Part shown: in pieces, positions 1-8,400 of the stretch
Numbering within the stretch: position 1 is the stretch's first letter
How the letters are laid out: each line of letters starts with the position of its first letter
Assembly: GCF_047149785.1 (NCBI RefSeq)
Contig: NZ_BAAGBE010000001.1
Location: 930,001-994,000, forward strand
Reading direction: 5' to 3'
Origin: Nitrobacter sp047149785
GTDB taxonomy: Bacteria; Pseudomonadota; Alphaproteobacteria; Rhizobiales; Xanthobacteraceae
Length of the DNA stretch: 64,000 bases
Notes under the pieces: model-generated
Database searches by the model: none
What the model was told of the DNA's origin: nothing
The model's input: the letters and a program-made list of their open reading frames with translations, nothing else
Program-made: the position numbers and the translations under genes

Positions 1-562
1 TGATTTCGTCGCGACGTCCACCAAAAATGAAGACCGGGATGGAAAGCGGAGCCATGGGTCTATATTGAAAGCTGGCGCAGACCGCAAAGTCGGCCGCGGT
101 CGCGTCAAGTATCAGTCGGAGCAATTCCGGGCTTGCGTAGATCTCTTCAGGCGTTCCGCATTGCCGTCTGAGCTCGTTGATGAAGTCTTGATCTGTGGAA
201 AGCGAGGTCAGTCGGCTGTCGTCGCGGCGTGATGGGGCCGCACTTCCGGCGACCGCTAGTGCTTTCGGCGGATGCAGTCCGCGACGGCGGATTTCCTGAG
301 CGCAGCCGAACGCGAGAAGCGCTCCAAGGCTGTGGCCGAACAGAGCATAATTTTGCGGAAGATCGCGACTGATCTCCCGTGTGAGCAGACGGATAATCTC
401 TTCGAAGGTTCGGACATGCGGTTCCCCTAGACGGATGCCTCGTCCGGGGCGTTCTACCGGGACGATCCGAAGCCATGGAGGAGCCTGCCGGCGCCATCGC
501 TGGAACGGCGCCGCGCTTGCACCGGCGCAAGCGAAACAGAACAATGCCAAAGAATCTGTCAT
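1..562 (-). CDS. Type II (editing) thioesterase, 3' end outside window
   Basis: Alpha/beta-hydrolase of the external thioesterase family that works with NRPS systems by freeing mis-primed or stalled carrier proteins in the cytoplasm. The reading frame starts with ATG at 562 and stays open to the window edge, giving 187 residues. The N-terminus LFCFACAGAS is in the place of the usual LFCFPHAGG loop, and the nucleophile elbow GHSLGA puts the catalytic Ser at about residue 78. The catalytic Asp and His should lie beyond the edge. The start codon overlaps the mbtH stop codon by 4 nt (ATGA), so the two are translationally coupled. It is the last visible gene of the leftward unit phyH-acylase-mbtH-thioesterase and most likely serves the NRPS pair encoded divergently. 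Confidence 0.85.
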   Translation of the reverse strand, partial: MTDSLALFCFACAGASAAPFQRWRRQAPPWLRIVPVERPGRGIRLGEPHVRTFEEIIRLLTREISRDLPQNYALFGHSLGALLAFGCAQEIRRRGLHPPKALAVAGSAAPSRRDDSRLTSLSTDQDFINELRRQCGTPEEIYASPELLRLILDATAADFAVCASFQYRPMAPLSIPVFIFGGRRDEI

Positions 563-786
563 CCTTTTGACTGTTGCTCCGCGGCAGCTGCCATGCTGTC
601 GCGCAAACTCTTCGGCCGCATGTCGGTCCAGACCTTCTCGATGTATTCGAGGCACTCCTTTTTGAAGCCGGTAAAGCCGGCTTTTCGCCATCCGAGCGGC
701 ATTTCCTTGTAGTCTGGCCAAATCGAATATTGCTCCTCGTCATTCATGACGACGTTAAAGGTAAGGTCTTCACGGTCGAACGTCAT
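559..786 (-). CDS. mbtH: MbtH-like NRPS chaperone
   Basis: Small protein that binds NRPS adenylation domains and is often needed for their solubility or activity. The 75 residues show the family signature: NDEEQYSIWP, then PLGWR, then a C-terminal YIEKVWTDMRPKSL. I chose the ATG at 786 because a GGAG lies 8 nt upstream; a GTG four codons earlier is also in frame. It lies 36 nt downstream of the acylase gene and overlaps the thioesterase start by 4 nt. The expected clients are the adenylation domains of the two large NRPS genes read in the opposite direction. Confidence 0.95.
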   Translation of the reverse strand: MTFDREDLTFNVVMNDEEQYSIWPDYKEMPLGWRKAGFTGFKKECLEYIEKVWTDMRPKSLRDSMAAAAEQQSKG

Positions 787-822
787 GGTCGTCTCCACTA
801 CTGGTCGATGAGCGATCGGGCA

Positions 823-3150
823 TTATTGCGGAAGCGCGGTTTCATGGATTCGCAATTGCGTGAGGTTCGGATCGGAGATGACGTCGGCTTCAGCAAACGG
901 CAGGCGGACCCAGGCTTTTTGCGAGAAGAGGCGGGTCTGGTCCGAGGCGTTGGGGGATTGTTCATTCGATGACTGGGAGAATGGAAGAATGGCGTCCGCG
1001 ACAACGGCTCCATCGACCCAGGTCACAATCTGTGAATAGCTCGTTCCCTGGATGTCCGATCGCGGGTAGCCGTCCTTCGTCAGCTTCCCGAATTCCATGA
1101 GATTGAGAACGCCCGCCGACCCGTCGCCGCCGTGGAGAGAAATCGATTGATCAGCAATCCGAATCCCCTGGACTGCCGAAAGCGTCACGTCGATGGGAAA
1201 GCCATTCGCCAGCATTGTTTGTATTGCATCTCCGAGAGCGGTGAGGATAAGTCGAATAGCCGCCGGATCATGGATCGCGAGCCCGCGCGGTGTTGTGAGC
1301 GGCTCCTTGCTGTTGAAGGCTATTCGCCAAATCTTTTGGTCGCTTTGCACGCGGCGCCAGAATTCCCGGAAGAGGACTGCACCGGCGGCATCGCTGTCGT
1401 CGCATCCTGACCAGGTTTGCAGTACCGCGAAGGCGTGGGCCAGTTCGACGGCATGTCCGTCAGACAGGATTACTTCGGAGTGGTCCAGGCTTAACTTGCA
1501 AAGGTCGTCCCGGACCTGGAGCGCGGCATAGTTCCGGTTGCTAAACAGCATCTCTTTGCAGTCGCGGCTGGCGATGCGGCGACCGCCGGTGGTCAATGCG
1601 GAGAGTTCATGGTGCGCCATCCGCGTTCGAAACCCCTGAGGCGCGTGCTCAAGCCCGACAAAGCGTGGATATCGGCGAAGCCGGGCTGTCCGATGAATTA
1701 ACCAATGCGAGTCATTGCAGTTCAACACGTAATCGGACCGAATCGCACGGGGCATGTTTGCCGCGGGTCGTACCCCTTGGCTGGTTTCACGAGGCGTGTG
1801 GACACGCCGCGCGCCATTCAAAATAATGACATTCTGCTGACGCGCGACACGGCGTGCAGCTCTTGAGGGCGCGCAGATGATCTGTTGCCAAGCCGAGACG
1901 TTTGGCACCGCGGTGAGATCTCCGAAATAAACGTCACCTTTCCGGTCCGCCGCGAGCGTGTTCAGCCAGAGAGCCCCGCGATGACGGGAAAGGGCTCCAT
2001 CGACCTCCTTCACAGAGGACGCTTTATTCAGCGCAAGCCATTGCTCGACCATGCCGATGGACTGCGCTGAATCGCAGAACGCATAGGCGCGGCGGTCGGA
2101 CCACAGGCACCCGGCTTCCGGAAGAGCAATAATCGGGCCGTGGCGCGTGCTGTAAAAAATGCGGTGCATCTCTTCGGTGCGGCCGTCCTGCGACCGGACG
2201 GGCACAGATATAGCTCGTTCGATCATTGGTTCAGTCTGCGAGCCTATCCGGTAGGTCAAGGGAGACGCTCGACCCAAGCGAAGCTCATAAATCGCGTAAC
2301 GACGGCTTGGTGACACGGTATGCGTCCAGGCGATATTCCGGTTGAATCCAATATTGATGACAGGAAAGGGCGGCACGCTGGCGCCCATAACGTCGAGTTC
2401 ACCCGGAATCGTCAGGTGCATTTGATAGAAACGGTGCGGCCCGAACCAGGGAAAGTGAGGATTTGCAACAAGCAGACCCGTGCCGGTTTCGGAAAGGTCT
2501 CGTCCGATGGCAAAGGCGTTGCTTCCCAGACGCTCTGTTCGCTCGGAACGCGTGTCAGGGTTGATCGTTTTGACCTCGCCTTTCGAGCTTGGAGGGCGGG
2601 CAGCCAAAATCGCGCTTGCAAAGGCGCAGCCGCTGGTTTGTGCGGCCTTTTGCGCGAGCAAAAGGTACAGGTCCTGGCGGGTTATGGGCGCATCTTTCAA
2701 TGCATCAAGGCAAGGGTGGACGATACCATGGGCATGTGCCTCCGCGATCGATCGGCGAACACCGGCGGCATAGGCCTCCAGCATCGCGGCTGTGCGAGGC
2801 TGCTCACTCGTATAGGCCGCGTCAAGCTTGACCGGATCGAAGTAGATTTTGTGGAAGAAGTCGCTGTCGAGATTCGACATCGATTGATGCGAGACGAGGG
2901 TCTCAACTCCAAAACAGAGCGAGCGCACCCCGCGCACCGTCAGCACGGCGTCTGCCAACAATTCTGCGTTGTCACGGGCGTAGGCGTAGCCGACGCCAAA
3001 CGCGAGAGAGTCGTAGTCTCCGGCCTTGATGTGCGGAATCCCATACGACGTCCACCGGATCGCGGCGTCATAGCTGTCCCGCCGAAAGGTGTCAGAGACT
3101 CGCGGCTTGGCATCCAGCAGAGCAGTTGAAGCGACATGCCGGTCCAGCAT
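823..3150 (-). CDS. PvdQ-like N-terminal-nucleophile acylase (penicillin acylase family)
   Basis: Family members are made as a precursor that cleaves itself into alpha and beta chains, the new N-terminal Ser of the beta chain being the nucleophile. Here the cleavage motif is RLGSNAFAIG with Ser at about residue 210, followed by the typical NPHFPWFGPHRFYQMHL stretch. Length 775 aa fits the family. PvdQ removes the fatty acyl chain from the pyoverdine precursor in the periplasm, and related enzymes cleave acyl-homoserine lactones. Next to an NRPS that begins with a fatty-acyl ligase, a siderophore deacylase role is the best guess. No clear signal peptide follows the ATG at 3150. The frame is open upstream to about 3312 but I see no ATG, GTG or TTG there. 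Either export uses an unusual start or the N-terminus is damaged. Confidence 0.85.
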   Translation of the reverse strand: MLDRHVASTALLDAKPRVSDTFRRDSYDAAIRWTSYGIPHIKAGDYDSLAFGVGYAYARDNAELLADAVLTVRGVRSLCFGVETLVSHQSMSNLDSDFFHKIYFDPVKLDAAYTSEQPRTAAMLEAYAAGVRRSIAEAHAHGIVHPCLDALKDAPITRQDLYLLLAQKAAQTSGCAFASAILAARPPSSKGEVKTINPDTRSERTERLGSNAFAIGRDLSETGTGLLVANPHFPWFGPHRFYQMHLTIPGELDVMGASVPPFPVINIGFNRNIAWTHTVSPSRRYAIYELRLGRASPLTYRIGSQTEPMIERAISVPVRSQDGRTEEMHRIFYSTRHGPIIALPEAGCLWSDRRAYAFCDSAQSIGMVEQWLALNKASSVKEVDGALSRHRGALWLNTLAADRKGDVYFGDLTAVPNVSAWQQIICAPSRAARRVARQQNVIILNGARRVHTPRETSQGVRPAANMPRAIRSDYVLNCNDSHWLIHRTARLRRYPRFVGLEHAPQGFRTRMAHHELSALTTGGRRIASRDCKEMLFSNRNYAALQVRDDLCKLSLDHSEVILSDGHAVELAHAFAVLQTWSGCDDSDAAGAVLFREFWRRVQSDQKIWRIAFNSKEPLTTPRGLAIHDPAAIRLILTALGDAIQTMLANGFPIDVTLSAVQGIRIADQSISLHGGDGSAGVLNLMEFGKLTKDGYPRSDIQGTSYSQIVTWVDGAVVADAILPFSQSSNEQSPNASDQTRLFSQKAWVRLPFAEADVISDPNLTQLRIHETALPQ

Positions 3151-3380
3151 CGAGTTTACCTTGGGTGCCGAAGGGGGCGGGCCGTTACTTGCGGATCGCG
3201 ACCGGCCTGTAAAGCGGCCAAGCAGGGCATTTGGGCCGGGCGAAAAGGAGCCATCGCGATGGACTCGGGCCGCGGCGGCCGCGATCGTCGAAACGGCCCG
3301 TCTGAACCTTCAGTAGCCAACAGCAGTCGATCGAACGCCTTCATAGATTACGGCCATGCGTTGATGCCATCGCCATCTCG

Positions 3381-4187
3381 TTATATCCCGGTACACAGCG
3401 CATCGGTGAGGGGGACGAGTGGAGCGGTCGCCTGACCCACGAGAAAAGCCGGTCTTGGGCGTGGTCGCGGGATCGGAACATTATTCACGGCATTATAGGT
3501 GATGATCAGCATTCGGCGAGCGGACGGTGAGATGTTCGATGGCGAGCCGTGAACGATATTACAATCGAAAAAGACAACAGCGCCCGCGGATCCTTTTGGC
3601 GCGACAAGGCCGTAGCGCTGCCCAAACGATGCGAGTTGCTCCTCCGAAATCTGGTATTTGAGATCGGCGCTTACGTCGTTCTGCCACCCGGCGTCGGGTC
3701 CAGGTGGCTTGGGGGAGGCGATACAACCTTCACGGTGTGATCCAGGCATGAAATAGAGTGGCCCATTAAACTCCGTGACATCGTCTAGGAAGACCATCGC
3801 GTTCACGGCATGCGCCGCCGGCATTCCGTCCTCATTCCGCCAAAAAATATAGTCCTGATGCCATGGCCAGACGTCACCGCGGAACGCGGCTTTCGTATTT
3901 ACCTTGAATTGATACGTATAAACTTCGGATTCAAGGATCTGTCGCGCAGGCTCCAAGAATGCAGGGAGACGAACGAGCCGATCGAACAATGCGTCGTGTA
4001 GATGACATCCATGCAGGGCGCGCACGGTTCGTCCATCGCGTTCGAGTACCCGGCTTTCTGATTCAATTTTAGCAAGCTCATCGATATGTGAGCGAATAAC
4101 AGCCAATTCCTGAGACGACAGCACTTCGGGGAGGAGTGCATAACCTTCTTGGCGAAATGACTTAAGGCAGTTGTCCGTCAAACGCAT
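3381..4187 (-). CDS. PhyH-family Fe(II)/2-oxoglutarate dioxygenase
   Basis: Phytanoyl-CoA-dioxygenase-like non-heme iron hydroxylase, 268 aa. The metal triad is visible: H110-Q-D112 in PWHQDYIFW and H213 in DCNIVHGSPSN, with R224/R225 following in SARRM as candidate 2-oxoglutarate-binding Arg. The stretch FLDDVTEFNGPLYFMPGSH is typical of the branch that includes ectoine hydroxylase and free amino-acid hydroxylases. In this locus it could hydroxylate a free or carrier-bound amino acid; the substrate cannot be read from sequence. It is the first gene of the leftward unit, 230 nt ahead of the acylase. The start ATG at 4187 faces the SyrP-like gene across a 242-nt divergent promoter region. Confidence 0.85.
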   Translation of the reverse strand: MRLTDNCLKSFRQEGYALLPEVLSSQELAVIRSHIDELAKIESESRVLERDGRTVRALHGCHLHDALFDRLVRLPAFLEPARQILESEVYTYQFKVNTKAAFRGDVWPWHQDYIFWRNEDGMPAAHAVNAMVFLDDVTEFNGPLYFMPGSHREGCIASPKPPGPDAGWQNDVSADLKYQISEEQLASFGQRYGLVAPKGSAGAVVFFDCNIVHGSPSNISPSARRMLIITYNAVNNVPIPRPRPRPAFLVGQATAPLVPLTDALCTGI

Positions 4188-4341
4188 GGGGTTCCTCCAA
4201 GCGACCAGGCATCAACCGGCGACGACCGATTACAGCATATCCTGCGAGAAAGCCCCTTATTGCGGCGCACATAATTAGCTGACCCCGCGGACGCCCGACT
4301 GGTGCTCATTTTTGATGACACAGTCATCGCACATCTGTATC

Positions 4342-4357
4342 CTTTAGTATATAGCGG
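4342..4357 (+). promoter_or_regulatory. Motif CTTTAGTATATAGCGG upstream of the NRPS operon
   Basis: This site lies in the 242-nt gap (4188-4429) between the divergent phyH-like and syrP-like genes, 72 nt before the chosen syrP start. It resembles sites at 35094-35111 and 35137-35154, upstream of the receptor unit, and at 36555-36572, upstream of exbB. The shared pattern is roughly CTTWA, then TATA, then CG; this copy has a spacer about two bases shorter. It may be an operator or part of a common promoter. The regulator is unknown, and no classical Fur box or Irr ICE motif was recognised here. Confidence 0.4.
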
Positions 4358-4429
4358 AGAACAACTCAGGTCGATCACCGGCCTGAGTTGCGGTGGCGCA
4401 TTACAGCGCTGGGCAAAAGGAACAGCCTC

Positions 4430-5425
4430 ATGCCAGGCGGGAGCGCAATGCCTGAAAACGCGATGTCACGTTCCGAAGCGAGCGCGGGTCTTCCCGTTGT
4501 GGTGCGCGCAAACGACCTCGGTCAATCGGTGCACTCCGTTCTTGACGGCCGACGTGGGCAGATCGAGGCGGCGTTGACATCATGTGGCGGGGTGCTGTTC
4601 CGAGGATTCGCGCTTGACGCCCCCAACGCGTTCCATGATTTTGCGACGGCCTTCGGTGATGCCCTGCTCACCTACGATTTCGCATCGACCCCAAGATCGC
4701 ACGTCGGCGACCGCATCTACACGTCGACTGAATATCCGGCGTCTCAACATATCCCGCTTCATAACGAGCAATCGTATACCCGCGATTGGCCGATGCGTAT
4801 CTGGTTTCATTGTGTGATTCCGGCAGACGCCGGTGGCGCAACGCCTATCGCGGATAGCCGGAGAATCTACAATGATATCCCCGAGCCCATCCGGGATGCG
4901 TTCCAGAATAGACAAGTGATGTATGTCCGCAATTACGGCAATGGCCTCGATTTGCCTTGGGAGACCGTTTTCAACACATCACATAAGGATGACGTGGAAC
5001 GGTATTGCCGAGAGCGGGACATCGTCTGCGAATGGAAGGAAGACGGTACCCTGCGCACGCGTCAAATCGCGCAGGCGGTTTCGCGACATCCGGTGACAGG
5101 CGAGGCTGTCTGGTTCAACCAGGCGCATCTGTTCCACGTTTCCAGCCTCGTTGCTCCAGTGCGAGAAGCGCTGCTTGATGCTGTCGCGGAGGAAGATCTT
5201 CCGCGCAATGCGTATTACGGAGATGGGTCTTGCATCGAAGAGGACGTTCTCGATCGTATCCGCGCTGTGATCGCGCGCGCGACTGTGACGTTTGATTGGC
5301 AGACGAACGACGTCCTGATGCTCGACAATATGCTGACCGCGCACGGTCGAGCGCCATTCAAAGGCCAACGCAAGGTCCTTGTCGCCATGGCGAAACCCCA
5401 TGGGGAACTAGCACTGCCTCAGTAG
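4430..5425 (+). CDS. SyrP-like TauD/TfdA-family aspartyl beta-hydroxylase candidate
   Basis: Fe(II)/2-oxoglutarate oxygenase of the TauD clade, 331 aa. Iron ligands are H111-x-E113 in IPLHNEQSYTRDW and H305 in MLTAHGRAPF; R314 fits the 2-oxoglutarate salt bridge. HNEQSY with Glu in place of Asp is characteristic of the SyrP group, which hydroxylates Asp bound to an NRPS carrier domain. That fits the Asp code found in module 3 of the NRPS that follows. I chose ATG 4430 because AAGGAA precedes it by about 8 nt; ATG 4448 is a possible alternative, and an earlier in-frame ATG at 4388 lacks a ribosome site. The stop lies 23 nt before the NRPS start, so the genes form one operon. Confidence 0.85.
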   Translation: MPGGSAMPENAMSRSEASAGLPVVVRANDLGQSVHSVLDGRRGQIEAALTSCGGVLFRGFALDAPNAFHDFATAFGDALLTYDFASTPRSHVGDRIYTSTEYPASQHIPLHNEQSYTRDWPMRIWFHCVIPADAGGATPIADSRRIYNDIPEPIRDAFQNRQVMYVRNYGNGLDLPWETVFNTSHKDDVERYCRERDIVCEWKEDGTLRTRQIAQAVSRHPVTGEAVWFNQAHLFHVSSLVAPVREALLDAVAEEDLPRNAYYGDGSCIEEDVLDRIRAVIARATVTFDWQTNDVLMLDNMLTAHGRAPFKGQRKVLVAMAKPHGELALPQ

Positions 5426-5448
5426 CCCCGCAAAATTGGCAGTACGTA

Positions 5449-8400
5449 ATGCACGCTCCGCACGAGGCACTCGCGACCTTCATTGACGTTCTGCAGGATC
5501 ACGTTGGGCGTCAACCAAGCCGAATTGCGATTCGCAGCCTCGCCGATGCCTGGGACGAGCCGGTTTGCCTCACATACGCGGAGTTGGACGAATGCGCCCG
5601 GTCGGCGGCAAGCTATCTTGGTCGGTTGGCCGCGCCAGGAGACCGCGTTCTCATCCTCCTTCCGAGTGGCGTCGACTATGTCGTCACGTTTCTTGGCTGC
5701 CTTTATGCCGGGCTGATCGCGGTTCCCGCCTATCCGCCCGGAGCCAAGAGGTCCGGCTCGGCGGCTAGGCTCGCTGGGATCATAGGAGACTGTCGCCCCA
5801 GTATTGCAATTGCTGCGACGGTAAACATCGAAGCGGTACAGGAACTCCTGGCAATATTTGAGCCCAGACCCCGCGTTGTCGTTCCCGCAGGATGGCGGTC
5901 GCCAGCGCCAGATTGGGCACCGCCAGCCGCCCATCGGGACACAATCGCCTTTCTGCAATATACGTCGGGCTCTACCTCGACGCCGAAGGGAGTGATGATC
6001 ACGCATGGCAATCTCGTTTCGAACGAGGCATCGATCAAAGCCGCATTCGAATTCGACAGAGATGATACGGTTGTCAGCTGGTTGCCGCTTTTCCATGACA
6101 TGGGATTGGTTGGAGGGCTGCTGCAGCCGCTGTTTAGCGGTGCATCGGTCGTCCTGTTGTCGCCACAACAGTTTCTCGAGCGACCGATCCGATGGCTTGA
6201 AGCGATATCGCGATTTGGCGGGACAATTAGCGGCGGGCCAGATTTTGCATTTCGTCTGTGTACGGAACGCGTGTCGGATACAAGCCTGCAGGGGCTGGAC
6301 CTGTCGAGTTGGACGTTGGCGTTTTGCGGATCCGAACCGATCCGGGCAAGTACGTTTCACGCATTCACCGATCGGTTTAGCGCGGTCGGGTTCGATGGCC
6401 GGGCCGCATATGCCTGTTATGGCTTGGCGGAAGCAACGCTTATTGTCACTGGGGCAGGTCGGGGTGAGGGCCTGCAAGCCAGCCCGTTCGCACAGGGAGA
6501 CGTGGTGTGTTGTGGCCGTGTGCAAACTGGGCATGACATCCGTATCATCGGTGCGCAGGGCGACGACAATATAGGAGAAATCTGGTTTTCCGGCCCAAGC
6601 GTTTCTCCAGGCTACTGGAACAATACAGAGGCCACCGCCGCAACATTTCCGGAAGTTGATGGAGCACGCTTCCTGCGGACCGGCGACCTTGGATTTATGC
6701 ACGAAGGCCATCTCTATGTAACGGGGCGGCAGAAGGACCTTATTATTGTCCGTGGCCAGAATATCTACCCTCAGGACGTTGAGGAACTGATCGAAACTGA
6801 GGTTGAGGCTGTGCGCCGCGGCCGTGTCGCAGCATTTCCGATCGTATCGGACGGTCAGGAGGCGATTGGTGTTGCGGCGGAAATCAGCCGTGCGATGCAA
6901 CGGATCATTTCGCCGGATGCATTGGCGGACACAATCAGCGAGACGATCGCAAACGTCTATCAGGAGCCCGCGAAACTCGTCTTGCTGCTGCAACCCGGCG
7001 CGCTTCCCAAAACCTCAAGCGGAAAATTGCAGCGCGGCCGCTGCTATGAGCTGTGGCAATCCGGCGAACTGGGTCTGTTTGCGTCACGCGGCCCCGAGGC
7101 GCTGACAGAAAACAAGGGGCCGGCGCCTCAGAGCGATGGCGACGGCGCGCCAGGTCTGGATGAGGTGATTGAAATATGGAAATCGGTGTTGCAAACCGAC
7201 ATGGTTGGCCGCGGCGATAATTTTTTCCTCATCGGCGGCAATTCGATCACCGGCGTACAAGTCATCGCCCGCCTTCGCGAGCGTCTGGGGATCGCACTCG
7301 AATTGCACCACCTTTTCGAGGCCCCGACACCGGTTGGATTAGCCGGAAAGCTGCAGCAGTCCTTGGCTCAGCGACCAGCGCCCGCTCCGGCGATTCCGGC
7401 ACGCGCCGGGCTCGCGGAAGCGCGGGCGTCGCACGCACAAGAGCGGCTCTGGTTCCTGTGGCAGTTGGAGCCATCGAGCCCTGCCTACAACATCTCCGGC
7501 GCGGTTCGTTTGTTGGGCCCGCTAAACGACAAGACGCTGGAAGGGGCGATCACGCGGATCGTACAGCGCCACGAGACGCTTCGGACAAGCTTTTCTGGCG
7601 GTCCGGACGGAACACTCCAGCGGGTTCATCAATCATACGCCCCGGCAATTGCGCGCGACGACCTGAGCGCTCTCGATGAGGAGGCTCGCGAAACCCAAGT
7701 CGAACGGCTGCTCGATGAAGAAGCTGCAACGCCTTTCGACCTGAAAAGCGGACCGCCGCTGAGGATACGGCTCGTGCGATGCGCGGCTCAGGATCATCGG
7801 CTCATCGTGACCGTGCATCATATTGCCTGCGATGCGTGGTCGATGCAGCTGTTGATCGATGAGTTCGTCGCGCTTTACGACTCGTTTGTTGGAGGATTCG
7901 CGTCCGCGCTTTTTGATCTTCCGATTCAGTACATCGACTTCGCGGAGTGGCAGCGCAACTGGCTGCGTGGCGGTGAGACGGAGCGGCAACTCGCCTACTG
8001 GCGACAGAAGCTCGGTTCAGACCACCCCGCTCTTGAATTGCCCGCGGATCGTCCGCATCGGCCCGACCGGAGCCATCGCGGGGACACACACCGACTGGTG
8101 ATCAGTCCAGGTCTAACGACGCAATTACGGTCGCTAAGCCAGACCGGGCAGGCGACGATGTTCATGGTGCTTTTGGCATCATTTAAGACACTGCTCTATC
8201 GCTATACGGGCCAGCAGGAGATCCGGGTCGGCGTCCCTACAGCCAACAGGACACAGACGGCGCTGGAAGGGCTGATCGGTGTCTTCGTGAACACTCAGGT
8301 TTTGAGTACGGTCGTCGCCGGGCATCTGCGTTTCGACGAAGTGCTCGCGCGTGTGAAGACGACAGTCCTCGAAGCCCAGACTCATCAGGAGCTGCCATTC

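Noticed and set aside
5296..5448. Upstream extension of NRPS 1 into the syrP-like gene
   Set aside because: The extra 51 codons overlap the end of the oxygenase and do not resemble a FAAL N-terminus.
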